Positions 19,284 to 28,005 of a DNA stretch of 50,837 nt are shown piece by piece. Made by a program: the position numbers and the translations under genes. Where the stretch lies: positions 1 through 50,837 of the forward strand of contig JACMMS010000110.1 in assembly GCA_014378915.1 (NCBI GenBank), written 5' to 3'. This DNA is from Methylophilaceae bacterium. GTDB lineage: Bacteria > Pseudomonadota > Gammaproteobacteria > Burkholderiales > Methylophilaceae. The notes under the pieces are model-generated. The model was not told the DNA's origin. It saw only the letters and a list, made by a program, of their open reading frames with translations, and ran no database searches. The stretch's first letter is position 1. Every line of letters starts with the position of its first letter.

Positions 19284-20477
19284 ATGACAAATTTTAATAA
19301 TGAAAAATGGCACCCAGAAACACTAGGTGTGCGTGCTGGTAGTGAACATACCCAATTTGGAGAAAACTCTGAAGCCATCTTTTTAACATCTAGCTTTGTG
19401 TTTGAAAATGCAGCGCAAGCTGCCGCACGCTTTGCGGGTAAAGAGCCTGGTAATATCTATTCACGCTTTACTAACCCCACAGTCACGATGTTTCAAAATA
19501 AACTGGCAGCTTTAGAAGGTGCAGAGTTTTGTGTAGCGACTTCTAGCGGCATGTCTGCTATTTTGGCTTGTGTCATGGGCATATGCAGTAGTGGCGACCA
19601 TATCGTGGCATCTCGCAGTATTTTCGGTACATCTGTACAGTTATTTAGCAATATTTTGGCACGGTGGGGCTTGCAAGTGTCCTTTGTTTCACTGACAGAT
19701 CCAGAGGCATTTAAAGCGGCATCACAGAAGAATACTAAGATATTCTTTGTTGAAACACCTTCTAATCCACTCACTGAAGTGTGTGATATTGCACAACTTG
19801 CCGAAATTGCACATTTGGCGGGTGCTTTGCTTGTTGTAGACAATTGTTTTTGCACACCTGCTTTGCAAAAACCGCTTGATTTTGGCGCAGATATTATTAT
19901 CCATTCTGCAACCAAATATATTGATGGGCAAGGTCGTTGTTTAGGCGGTGCAGTACTGGGTAAAAAAGACGTATTAGAGCCAGTGTACGGATTTTTACGA
20001 ACGGCAGGGCCTACAATGAGCGCATTTAATGCTTGGGTTTTTTTAAAAGGCTTAGAAACGCTACATGTCCGTATGGAGGCACATTCCCGCAATACCTTAG
20101 TACTCGCTACTTGGTTAGAACAGCAAGCGGGTGTGGCGCGAGTGTATTACCCAGGATTAGCTTCTCACCCACAATATGCGCTGGCCATGCAACAGCAGAA
20201 AAGTGGTGGGGCTATTGTGTCATTTGATGTTAAGCCGCGTAATGGATTGACAGCACAAGAAGCTGCTTGGCATTTGATAGATTCTACAAAAATGATTTCA
20301 ATTACGGCTAACTTAGGCGATGCAAAAAGCACTATTACGCACCCTGCCACGACCACTCACAGTCGTGTTTCTGCTCAGGCACGTGCCGATGCAGGTATTG
20401 GTGATGGACTAGTTCGAATAGCTGTAGGTTTGGAGCATATTGATGATTTGAAGGCAGACTTGGCGAGTTTGGCTTAA
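19284..20477 (+). CDS. metZ: O-succinylhomoserine sulfhydrylase
   Basis: MetZ makes homocysteine directly from O-succinylhomoserine and sulfide, a PLP-dependent step of methionine synthesis. The 397-residue protein is of the Cys/Met-metabolism PLP family. Its landmarks are the LGVRAG start, YSRFTNPTV, the ATSSGMSAILA helix, VVDNCFCTP, and the PLP lysine in IIHSATKYIDGQGR (about residue 211). The combination fits MetZ better than cystathionine gamma-synthase, but related sulfhydrylases (MetY) cannot be fully excluded by eye. It stands between two strong terminators and so is likely transcribed alone. Confidence 0.92.
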   Translation: MTNFNNEKWHPETLGVRAGSEHTQFGENSEAIFLTSSFVFENAAQAAARFAGKEPGNIYSRFTNPTVTMFQNKLAALEGAEFCVATSSGMSAILACVMGICSSGDHIVASRSIFGTSVQLFSNILARWGLQVSFVSLTDPEAFKAASQKNTKIFFVETPSNPLTEVCDIAQLAEIAHLAGALLVVDNCFCTPALQKPLDFGADIIIHSATKYIDGQGRCLGGAVLGKKDVLEPVYGFLRTAGPTMSAFNAWVFLKGLETLHVRMEAHSRNTLVLATWLEQQAGVARVYYPGLASHPQYALAMQQQKSGGAIVSFDVKPRNGLTAQEAAWHLIDSTKMISITANLGDAKSTITHPATTTHSRVSAQARADAGIGDGLVRIAVGLEHIDDLKADLASLA

Positions 20478-20497
20478 TATCTGAGACTTGAAAAAAT

Positions 20498-20523
20498 AAA
20501 AAGCGGATTTAAATCCGCTTTTT
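20498..20523. terminator. bidirectional terminator between metZ and queD
   Basis: AAAAAGCGGA (20498-20507) and TCCGCTTTTT (20514-20523) form a perfect 10-bp stem with loop TTTAAA. A-runs on one side and T-runs on the other allow it to act on both strands; it lies between the convergent metZ and queD genes. Confidence 0.9.
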
Positions 20524-20558
20524 ATTTTTAACTCTACTTTAGCTTACTCATCTATATT

Positions 20559-21002
20559 TTAATCACCTATGGCATCAGCCCAACTATTAGGAGTTTCATA
20601 AAGCCGCACTTTTTCAAGCTTTAGGTGATTGCCAAAGGTATCCTGATAGTTAGCCTTTAAAATATTAAAGGCTTCAGCCGCTAAGTTTTCTGCAGTTGGG
20701 ACTATGTTCATCACCACCGTTTTATGATCAGGTAATGTGTTTAAAAAGTCTAAAATGACAAAATCTTTTTTATAAACCAAAAAAGCATGGTCCCAAACAT
20801 CTACAACGGCTTTTCTGGCAATGGCTTTAACGTCAGAAAAGTCCATGACCATGCCATTTTCAGAGAGGTTATCAGCGCTAATAATATTGCCACTTAAGGT
20901 GATTTCAAGCGCATATCGATGACCGTGTAAATTACGGCATTGGCTTTTATGTGAGGGGATGCGGTGACCAGCATCAAATTCTAATCGGGTGGTAATTTGC
21001 AT
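20559..21002 (-). CDS. queD: 6-carboxytetrahydropterin synthase family protein
   Basis: This is a 147-residue enzyme of the 6-pyruvoyltetrahydropterin synthase fold. Zinc ligands are His13 (FDAGH) and His26/His28, and the catalytic cysteine is Cys22 in CRNLHGH, the spacing of QueD. QueD converts dihydroneopterin triphosphate to 6-carboxytetrahydropterin for queuosine in tRNA. Other conserved points are MDFSD, LDH-like VWDHAFL and a C-terminal VRLYETP carrying the substrate-binding glutamate. A pterin role linked to C1 metabolism cannot be excluded from sequence alone. It is 24 bases after the EAL gene and probably cotranscribed. Confidence 0.88.
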   Translation of the reverse strand: MQITTRLEFDAGHRIPSHKSQCRNLHGHRYALEITLSGNIISADNLSENGMVMDFSDVKAIARKAVVDVWDHAFLVYKKDFVILDFLNTLPDHKTVVMNIVPTAENLAAEAFNILKANYQDTFGNHLKLEKVRLYETPNSWADAIGD

Positions 21003-21026
21003 GAGCTTATTATAACAGAATCGATT

Positions 21027-22829
21027 TTAAGCAATGGCACTAGCTAGCATACGTTGAGGATGAGCTTTCGCCCATTCGACAAACTCATCAAATGGGAGTG
21101 GTTTTGAAAAATAATAGCCTTGCACTTTTTTAAAATTAAGTCCTTTGATTAAATTAAGACAATCTATATCCTCTACGCCTTCTACTAATACTTCTTTGCC
21201 CAAGCTTGCCGCTAGTAATGAAATGGATTTTACAATTTCATAGTCTTCAATAGATCTTGCAATATTACGTACGAATGACTGATCTATTTTAATTAATGAA
21301 ATAGGCATACTGCGTAAGCGGGCAAGTGATGAATATCCTGTGCCAAAGTCATCTAAAGCAAGCTTGAATCCCAATGCAGCCAACTGATTGATGTTGTCAG
21401 TTGTTTTATCATTTTCTTCTAAAATACCATTTTCAGTAATTTCTAAAATTAGATCATTCGCATCTAAATTCCACATCGTCATACTTTGTGTGAGTAAATG
21501 TGGCAGCTCAACATTATGTAGATCTTCTACACGCAAGTTAAATGTGAGGTAAATGGGTAAATGATGTTGATGAATCAACTCATTAGCCAAACGACAAGTA
21601 GAATTAATAAGCCAGCGCGTAAACTGCTCACCCAACCCCACTTTATTAATAACATCAATTACCATGGCAGGATGTATACCTAAACTTAATGTTTGTGGGC
21701 AACGCAGCAATACTTCTGCACCTGCACAGCTTTCATCAGGTAAATTAGCAATAGGCTGAAAATATAAGGTTAAATTGTTATTGTTAAACGCATCAATGAC
21801 TTCTAGCTCAATTTGTTTTTGTGTTTCTATAGCATCAAAAATTTTCAGTGAATACATTACAAAATTTCTATGTGTTGTAAGTGCGCTTTCTAATGCGATA
21901 CCAATATTTTGTAATAAAGACTGTGCTGTAGTCTTAGATTTTAGGATTTCGTTTTTTTCTACGTACGTGCAACAAACAATTGGAATAGCCCGTAGAGATT
22001 TATTATCAATCACTAAAACCTGTTCAAAAATTCGTTGAATTTTAGTAGCTAATAAGTTGAGCTGAACGTTATTGCTCAGATTTTCAATGACAATTGCAAA
22101 TTGCATGTTGCTCATCTGATATAAGCTAGCGCCTTTTGGCAAGGCTTCTTGTATTAATGTAGCAATTGTGACATTTAAACTTTGTGATAAAAGTTGAATC
22201 AAAATTGAAGTCAGCTTTTCAATTTCAAAGCTCACTGACATTAACCCAATTGTATGCTCTCCATCACTTTTCAAACTGGCATTAAGGCAGTGAGTGAGCT
22301 TATGTAACATCATATTAGTGTTAGGCAAGTTGGTTTGGGCATCGTGATTTAATGTGTAATCTAACTTGGTTTCTTGATGTAAGGCAATGGTTTCTGTCAC
22401 TAAGCTGAATAAAAATAACTGAAAATTTTGTGTATGGGTATTAAAACTGAATATTGAGAATTTTTTGTATAGTCCTATACATCTAATTAAGTCTAGAATA
22501 ATATCGATGTGTGTATTTTCATCTACGGCATTAATCCATAAGTTTATGATTTTATTTATTTTTTTTGTAAACTCCTGCTCATTTAAACTGCTCTGCCAGC
22601 CTAGCAAAACTTCGACAAAGTCTTGTAAATATTGGTTATTCTGTTGAGTTGCAAGCTCATTGGTGATATGTAATATTTTAGGACTATCTACTACAAACTT
22701 ACCTGAGATGTCTTGAGCATCTAATGAAAATTGTTGAGCTTTTAGTAGCAGGTTAGCAGCCGAATATGATATTTCAAACTCCCTGTTAGGTGTAGTTATT
22801 GCTTTGACGTAATTACCTTCTGTGGACAT
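21027..22829 (-). CDS. EAL-domain c-di-GMP phosphodiesterase with degenerate GGDEF domain
   Basis: The 600-residue protein has an unassigned N-terminal region (about 1-165), a degenerate GGDEF domain (about 165-335) in which the signature position reads MSNMQFAIVI, so cyclase activity is unlikely, and a C-terminal EAL domain (about 345-595). The EAL motif is the variant EVLLR, but the catalytic and metal-binding residues appear to be kept: Asn in TFNLR, Glu in ILEITE, the double Asp in LDDFGTGYSS, Lys in IKIDQSF, Glu in VEGVED and Gln in VQGYYFSKP. c-di-GMP hydrolysis is therefore plausible. No membrane segment is visible. It sits 35 bases after the HD-GYP gene. Confidence 0.88.
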   Translation of the reverse strand: MSTEGNYVKAITTPNREFEISYSAANLLLKAQQFSLDAQDISGKFVVDSPKILHITNELATQQNNQYLQDFVEVLLGWQSSLNEQEFTKKINKIINLWINAVDENTHIDIILDLIRCIGLYKKFSIFSFNTHTQNFQLFLFSLVTETIALHQETKLDYTLNHDAQTNLPNTNMMLHKLTHCLNASLKSDGEHTIGLMSVSFEIEKLTSILIQLLSQSLNVTIATLIQEALPKGASLYQMSNMQFAIVIENLSNNVQLNLLATKIQRIFEQVLVIDNKSLRAIPIVCCTYVEKNEILKSKTTAQSLLQNIGIALESALTTHRNFVMYSLKIFDAIETQKQIELEVIDAFNNNNLTLYFQPIANLPDESCAGAEVLLRCPQTLSLGIHPAMVIDVINKVGLGEQFTRWLINSTCRLANELIHQHHLPIYLTFNLRVEDLHNVELPHLLTQSMTMWNLDANDLILEITENGILEENDKTTDNINQLAALGFKLALDDFGTGYSSLARLRSMPISLIKIDQSFVRNIARSIEDYEIVKSISLLAASLGKEVLVEGVEDIDCLNLIKGLNFKKVQGYYFSKPLPFDEFVEWAKAHPQRMLASAIA

Positions 22830-22864
22830 ATCAAACGCTAAAATAATTGATTAAAAGTGATTGA

Positions 22865-24514
22865 TTAAACATAAAAATCTGCTGCATTAAGCCCATATGC
22901 ATCTGGCGCTACTCCATGCAATATGGTGTAGGGCTCACCACTGGGCGTCAAAGGCGCGTTAAGCAAGTTAATGGTGGCTGGATGTTCATTCCGTGTTTTA
23001 TCTGGTGCAAGCAGCACTAAAACACGTGGCAATAATCGTCGAACCTGATTTTGCTGTATGACTACAGCTATCTCACCCGTATTGAGCTCTACTAATGAGC
23101 TGACAGGATAAATGCCTAAAAACTGTACTAGTTGATCCACAACCGTATTGCTAAATTGCTGACCACTCATTAAATTTATTTTTTCTAAAGCTTGCTGGTT
23201 AAATAGGCCTTTAGCATAGGGCTTATCACTGGTGATTGCGCAGTAAGTATCAATTAAGCCTGCTATTTGTGATTGTAAGCTTATTTGATTGCCTGTTAAT
23301 TGATACGGGTAGCCGCTACCATCTATGCGTTCATGATGCTGTGCAACTAAAAAAATAACGCCTGATGGGATATTAAGTGTTTTTTCTAGAATACTTAGAC
23401 CTTCATCAACATGCGATCTTGCAGTTTGCAGTTCCTCGGGGGTTAGTTGATTTGGTTTTAATAAAATGTCAGATGGAATATTGATTTTGCCAATGTCTTG
23501 CAATAAACCTGCCATACCTAGCTCTTTAATTTGTTTTTTAGATAACGATAAAAAGCTGGCAAATGCCATTAAGTTAATTGAAACGTTAAGCGCATGATTA
23601 TAAGAATAGTCATCCGTTATTTTTAGCTTAGCCAGCCACATCAACGCATCTGGTGCACGCTGAATGCTACTGACCATACTGTCGATAATCTCGCTCACTT
23701 GGCTTAGGTCTAAATTTTGCTTATTAGCAATATTGTTAAATAGCTCGCGTGTGGCAATTTGAGATTTTTCATAAATCGGATAAATGGTTGCAATTTCATC
23801 CTCAACTATTGCCTCATCTTCAAAAATGGTAATACGATAACCTTGATTCCCTGCAATTTCTGGTGTGTTATCTGGGCCAAACCAATCGACATTGGTTTTA
23901 AGTTTTTCTTTTTTTGACATTAAACCCAATACGCCACCTAACAAGTTACTAAATAAGCCTTTAATATCTTTTTTTAAGTGTTGCGCAATTGTTAAATTAG
24001 CCGTACGTATCTGATTATTAGCATAATATTTAGATGGAGCATTAGTGTTGGTAGTAAGAGGTTCAGTCATGTTTTGTACATGGTGTAAAACTTTGCTAGG
24101 ACTAGAACTCGTTAATTGCGGCGTTGGATTATTTCTTAGTTCGCGTAAAATATCTAAAAAGGAGAAAGAGTTTGCTAAGGTATTACGACTTGTTGCTTTG
24201 TCTTTTCTTACTTTTTCCTCATAAATGCTGGCAGGATCATGCGTTGAAGCGCGTAACCTAATCACAGCGCCTTCTCTTATAATAGCAACTTTTTCTTTTT
24301 TTGGCGCAACAAACTGAAAGCCTGCAGATTTTGTTCTATCTACCCATATTATTTTGCATAAGTTTTTTAAGGCACTTATTTGATCGTCAGTCTCAATGAT
24401 AAAGCCTTGTAACAAAAAGGGACTATCTAGCCATGGAATATCTAGCTCGGTTACAAACATACCGATTGCTAATTTGTCGACTTCTATTAGTTGCTTCTTT
24501 AAATTTGCCATCAT
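22865..24514 (-). CDS. HD-GYP domain protein (DUF3391 N-terminus) with altered HD pair
   Basis: The 549-residue protein opens with a DUF3391-like region (about 1-130, LIEVDKLAIGMFVTELDIPW), then a linker, then an HD-GYP domain (about 270-470). HD-GYP proteins hydrolyse c-di-GMP using a two- or three-metal centre. Most ligand positions are visible: YNHALNVS, ARSHVDEG, AQHHERIDGSGYP. The HD pair itself, however, reads GLLQDIGK, so His is replaced by Gln at about residue 339 (codon CAA at 23500-23498). Activity may be lost or changed. It is probably cotranscribed with the EAL gene 35 bases downstream. The 136 bases before its start hold no gene. Confidence 0.88.
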   Translation of the reverse strand: MMANLKKQLIEVDKLAIGMFVTELDIPWLDSPFLLQGFIIETDDQISALKNLCKIIWVDRTKSAGFQFVAPKKEKVAIIREGAVIRLRASTHDPASIYEEKVRKDKATSRNTLANSFSFLDILRELRNNPTPQLTSSSPSKVLHHVQNMTEPLTTNTNAPSKYYANNQIRTANLTIAQHLKKDIKGLFSNLLGGVLGLMSKKEKLKTNVDWFGPDNTPEIAGNQGYRITIFEDEAIVEDEIATIYPIYEKSQIATRELFNNIANKQNLDLSQVSEIIDSMVSSIQRAPDALMWLAKLKITDDYSYNHALNVSINLMAFASFLSLSKKQIKELGMAGLLQDIGKINIPSDILLKPNQLTPEELQTARSHVDEGLSILEKTLNIPSGVIFLVAQHHERIDGSGYPYQLTGNQISLQSQIAGLIDTYCAITSDKPYAKGLFNQQALEKINLMSGQQFSNTVVDQLVQFLGIYPVSSLVELNTGEIAVVIQQNQVRRLLPRVLVLLAPDKTRNEHPATINLLNAPLTPSGEPYTILHGVAPDAYGLNAADFYV

Positions 24515-24650
24515 GACTAAATTTTTTTAAGTTTGATAATTATAGTGAAATTTATTACTAATACCATAGCCACAAAGTACCATACGGTAATGATTAAGAG
24601 CCTGAATTAATTTGAATTGATTTTAGTTTTTAGATTAAATAAAGTCTTAG

Positions 24651-25562
24651 CTATATGTATGGTTGTTTAATCGTACTCTCAATAAATAGTGTTTGATAGC
24701 AGGCTAGGCGTGTAGAAGTAATTTTTCCTATTTCAACTGCATCAATAATCGCGCAGTCAGGTTCATGATGATGACGACAGTTATTGAATCTACATTTGCC
24801 TAAGTACGGTCTAAATTCGATAAATGCGTATTCAAGTTCGATAATGCTTAAATGATGTAAGCCAAATTCTTGCAATCCAGGAGAATCTACAAGCTGGCTT
24901 GCTGCATCTAAATGATATAAATGTGTGGCGGTAGTGGTGTGTTTTCCACTATCTAATACATCGCTGACCTCACGTGTGCGCACGTTTTCATTCGGCAAAA
25001 GTGCATTGACTATAGTGGACTTCCCCATGCCAGACTGACCGACCAACACGCTGGTATGTCTTAATAAATGTTGTCTTAAAGGTGATATATCGTCTTTAGC
25101 TGATAGGGCTAATACTTCATAGCCCAACTCTTTATAAAGTGCTAACTTAGATAAAGCATCGTTGCTATCTGCTAAATCACATTTATTAAGCACAATGAGT
25201 GCTTTAATTCTTGCGCCTTCTGCGGCAATTAAGCAACGGTTAAGTAGGGCTTCGTAAAAACTTGGCTGGGTGGCAAGTACAATAATTATTTGAGTGACAT
25301 TAGAAGCTAATGTTTTGCTTTTAAAAGCATTGCTACGATAAAGCAATGTCTTGCGCGGCAAGCTTTTTTCAACTACACCTTCTGGCGTGCTTTTCGCAGA
25401 ATCGGTCATTTTAATTTGCACAAAATCACCGCAAGCTAAGTCGGTTTTTTTACCACGAGTGACGCAGCTTACTCTATGTTTTACTGCATCTGCATCAGTA
25501 ATTTCTACATCATAGCGTTTGCCATAAGCCGCCACTACTACGCCATTTAATAAAGCTTTCAA
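24651..25562 (-). CDS. rsgA: ribosome small subunit-dependent GTPase A
   Basis: RsgA is a circularly permuted GTPase that checks late 30S ribosome maturation. In the 303-residue protein the order is OB-fold, then G4 (LNKCD), then G1 P-loop (GQSGMGKSTIVNALL, about 176-190), then G3 (DSPGLQEFGL), and a C-terminal zinc-binding segment CRFNNCRHHHEPDC. The start is a TTG at 25562-25560, directly abutting the stop of the upstream cytochrome gene (TAATTG). No better ATG keeps the N-terminal strand, so translational coupling is likely. Confidence 0.95.
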   Translation of the reverse strand: MKALLNGVVVAAYGKRYDVEITDADAVKHRVSCVTRGKKTDLACGDFVQIKMTDSAKSTPEGVVEKSLPRKTLLYRSNAFKSKTLASNVTQIIIVLATQPSFYEALLNRCLIAAEGARIKALIVLNKCDLADSNDALSKLALYKELGYEVLALSAKDDISPLRQHLLRHTSVLVGQSGMGKSTIVNALLPNENVRTREVSDVLDSGKHTTTATHLYHLDAASQLVDSPGLQEFGLHHLSIIELEYAFIEFRPYLGKCRFNNCRHHHEPDCAIIDAVEIGKITSTRLACYQTLFIESTIKQPYI

Positions 25563-25901
25563 TTATTCACTAAACTTGTAGTAAGTGTTATTTAAATATT
25601 TTGCTACGCTGAGTTCATCTTCTTCAAACCATTGTAAACCGATCATTGTATTGCAATTACGCACTTGTGCCACTAGGCCTTTAGGCGTTTTTACCTTATG
25701 AAATTCACGTGTATAAATAGAAGATCCATCCCCTCCAAAGCTGCTTGCATGGCAACTGATACAGTATGAATCTACCAACTTTTTGCCAGCAATTGCATCT
25801 GCTTTTGCATAAGGGGATATATCCGCTTTATTAACATTTATTTCCGCAGCATAAACACTGCTCAAGTTTGACAGCAACAATACACTTAACAGCGCTCTCA
25901 T
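25563..25901 (-). CDS. small periplasmic c-type cytochrome
   Basis: This is a 112-residue protein with an N-terminal signal peptide (MRALLSVLLLSNLSSVYA, cleavage near residue 18-19) and one heme-binding CXXCH, SYCISCH (about residues 48-54). It ends in a short cytochrome-c-like helix (ELSVAKYLNNTYYKF). It would be exported and carry one covalent heme. The electron donor and acceptor are unknown. It is tightly packed between the M48 protease (2 bases apart) and rsgA (no gap), so it probably belongs to one operon, a grouping seen in related betaproteobacteria. Confidence 0.85.
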   Translation of the reverse strand: MRALLSVLLLSNLSSVYAAEINVNKADISPYAKADAIAGKKLVDSYCISCHASSFGGDGSSIYTREFHKVKTPKGLVAQVRNCNTMIGLQWFEEDELSVAKYLNNTYYKFSE

Positions 25902-25903
25902 TA

Positions 25904-27172
25904 TTAATCTCCAATGTTAGCTAAATGAGTATACGCTTCTAGTTTTGAAATTCTAATACTTGCTGGGGGATGAGAATCATAAAATGCTGAGTGTAAAGGG
26001 TCTGGTGTTAAGGTAGAGGCATTGTCACGATAAAGCTTAACTAATGCAGCAACTAAATCATTAGCATTAGCGTTTTTAGCTGCGTAGTCATCTGCCTCAA
26101 ACTCATTTTTACGTGAATAGCTCGCCATGATGGGGCGTAACACGAATAAAAATACAGGTGAAACTAACAAAAACAAAATGAGTGCCATATAGTTACTTTG
26201 CAAGCTAACACCTAAACCTGAATAAAACCAATCCTGTTTAATTAGCCAACCTAATAAAGCTAATCCTATAAAGCTAACAAAAAACATCATAGCTATGCGT
26301 TTAATGACATGATGATGTTTAAAATGTCCTAGTTCATGTGCTAATACTGCTTCAATTTCGTCAGTATTTAAACGAGCAAGCAATGTATCAAAAAATACAA
26401 CGCGCTTTGATGAGCCAAACCCCGTAAAATAAGCATTGCCATGGCTGCTGCGAGTAGAGCCATCCATAACAAATAAACCTTGTGACTTGAAGCCGCATTT
26501 TGTTAACAAAGCTTCAATACGAGCCTTGAGGGTTGTGTCTTCAAGTGGTGAAAATTTGTTAAATAATGGTGCAATAAAAGTAGGGTAAACTGCAAGCATG
26601 AGTAAATTAAATGCGCTCCACACAAACCACAAATACAACCACCAGTAATCGCCGGCGCTTTGCATTAACCAAAGTGCTGCAAATAACAATGGTGCGCCAA
26701 GTGCTAAACCAACAATGCTCTGTTTAATGAGATCTGTAAAAAACATATTTGGCGTCATTTTATTAAAGCCATATTTTTCGTCCACTACAAATGATTTATA
26801 GTAGTCAAAAGGTAAATCTACAATGCTGCTGATAAGTAATGCACTGCAAATGACTAGTGCACCACGCACAATGTGATTCGCTGGCAATAAAGTACGCCAT
26901 ATATCATCGATCATTTGTAAGCCACCACCTAGTGTTAGAAACACAAGTAATAAAGCCTGAACACAGGCTTCCATAATCATGAGTTTAGTTTTATCTGCAG
27001 AGTAATCAGCGGCTTTTTGGTGCGCATCTAATGCAATAGTTGACGCAAAAACTGCTGGTACCTGATTCCGATGTCCTAATACATAACTAATATGTCGGCG
27101 ACCTAGCCATATTCTAATGATGGTGCTCAAAACTAGTAGTGAAACAAAAACTAAGGTAAAAGGTGTGTTCAT
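25904..27172 (-). CDS. M48-family integral membrane metalloprotease (Ste24-like)
   Basis: This is a 422-residue membrane protein with an N-terminal multi-pass M48_N-type region (several hydrophobic segments in the first 200 residues, including the FVVDEKYGFNKMTP loop typical of Ste24-like proteins) and a zinc protease domain with HELGHFKHHH (HEXXH, near residue 280) and the third ligand in NEFEADDYA. Eukaryotic relatives process CAAX-prenylated proteins; bacterial ones probably act in membrane protein quality control. It is the first gene of the minus-strand run with the cytochrome and rsgA, and divergent from orn. Confidence 0.92.
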   Translation of the reverse strand: MNTPFTLVFVSLLVLSTIIRIWLGRRHISYVLGHRNQVPAVFASTIALDAHQKAADYSADKTKLMIMEACVQALLLVFLTLGGGLQMIDDIWRTLLPANHIVRGALVICSALLISSIVDLPFDYYKSFVVDEKYGFNKMTPNMFFTDLIKQSIVGLALGAPLLFAALWLMQSAGDYWWLYLWFVWSAFNLLMLAVYPTFIAPLFNKFSPLEDTTLKARIEALLTKCGFKSQGLFVMDGSTRSSHGNAYFTGFGSSKRVVFFDTLLARLNTDEIEAVLAHELGHFKHHHVIKRIAMMFFVSFIGLALLGWLIKQDWFYSGLGVSLQSNYMALILFLLVSPVFLFVLRPIMASYSRKNEFEADDYAAKNANANDLVAALVKLYRDNASTLTPDPLHSAFYDSHPPASIRISKLEAYTHLANIGD

Positions 27173-27186
27173 GGTTAATTAATTTC

Positions 27187-27216
27187 GTGACAATTTAAGT
27201 TAATATACGATTATAT
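27187..27216 (+). promoter_or_regulatory. possible orn promoter
   Basis: GTGACA (27187-27192) and TTATAT (27211-27216) are 18 bases apart and face orn. The matches are 5/6 and 4/6. The region is AT-rich, so chance matches are easy. Confidence 0.3.
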
Positions 27217-27244
27217 TGAAGCATTAACAAAGCATTGGTTCAGT

Positions 27245-27269
27245 ATGCGTGGCGTTGCCACGCATTTTT
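27245..27269 (+). terminator. terminator-like hairpin in the orn leader
   Basis: ATGCGTGGC (27245-27253) and GCCACGCAT (27257-27265) form a perfect 9-bp stem with a GTT loop, followed by TTTT (27266-27269). No plus-strand gene lies upstream for it to terminate, since the M48 gene is divergent. It stands between the probable orn promoter and the orn start. Confidence 0.6.
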
Positions 27270-27292
27270 ACTCTATTTTAATGGAAATCATG

Positions 27293-27853
27293 ATGTCAGA
27301 CGCAACTATAGTGAACAATCCTAATAATTTAATTTGGTTAGACATGGAGATGAGCGGCTTATTACCAGACAGTGACCGCATTTTAGAACTGGCTGCCGTG
27401 GTAACGGACGCTGATTTAAATGTATTGGGTGAGTCTCCAGTGCTCGTTATTCACCAATCAAATAGTATACTGGATGGTATGGATAACTGGAATAAAGGTA
27501 CACATGGTCGCTCAGGGCTCATTGTAAAAGTAAAGGGCTCTACTTTGACTGAAGCTCAAGCGACAGAAAAAATGATTGCGTTTTTAAAACCATACGTCGG
27601 TGCAGGAAAGTCACCTATGTGTGGTAATTCTATCTGTCAGGATAGACGTTTTATGGCGCGTTATATGCCTGATTTGGAAGCATTCTTTCACTATCGAAAT
27701 TTAGACGTAAGTGTATTTAAAGAGTTAGCTCGTCGATGGAAACCAGAGATTTACTCTGGATTTAAAAAGGCAAGCCGACACGAAGCTTTAGCTGATATTT
27801 ATGAATCTATCGATGAACTTAAATATTATCGTGAGCATTTTATTGTTAAGTAA
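27293..27853 (+). CDS. orn: oligoribonuclease
   Basis: Orn degrades 2-5-nucleotide RNAs and, in c-di-GMP-using bacteria, pGpG, the product of EAL phosphodiesterases. The 186-residue protein is a DEDDh exonuclease: [10 protein letters not shown] (Asp and Glu), the central CQDRRFM and YRNLDVS, and RHEALADI (His and Asp). The ATG at 27293 is chosen because GGAA lies about 7 bases upstream and the protein then starts MSDATI like its relatives. An in-frame ATG at 27245 lies inside a hairpin and is less likely. Its presence beside EAL and HD-GYP genes suits completion of c-di-GMP turnover. Confidence 0.95.
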   Translation: MSDATIVNNPNNLIWLDMEMSGLLPDSDRILELAAVVTDADLNVLGESPVLVIHQSNSILDGMDNWNKGTHGRSGLIVKVKGSTLTEAQATEKMIAFLKPYVGAGKSPMCGNSICQDRRFMARYMPDLEAFFHYRNLDVSVFKELARRWKPEIYSGFKKASRHEALADIYESIDELKYYREHFIVK

Positions 27854-27888
27854 TTAACTTTTTTTAACTCAAAGTTGATAGTTTAGAC

Positions 27889-27919
27889 AAAAAAAGAGGG
27901 GTGTCATAAAGACACCCCT
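27889..27919 (-). terminator. terminator of glgA
   Basis: On the minus strand AGGGGTGTC (27919-27911) pairs with GACACCCCT (27905-27897) around a 5-base loop, followed by C and a seven-T run (27895-27889). It lies about 87 bases after the glgA stop. The plus strand has no T-run after the stem, so it acts poorly for orn. Confidence 0.8.
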
Positions 27920-28005
27920 TAAGGAGGAGAAATCAGCTTTGGAGAAGCTAATAATATATAAGCAGTTACTGTGCCAGCTCTGAAGATAATTTAAGTATAC
28001 GTTAA

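Noticed and set aside
19493-20092. 199-codon open frame antisense to metZ
   Set aside because: metZ has full conserved motifs on the plus strand, and the antisense protein resembles nothing.
27245-27292. Earlier start of orn at ATG 27245
   Set aside because: The ATG lies within a perfect hairpin, has no ribosome binding site, and would add 16 residues not typical of Orn.
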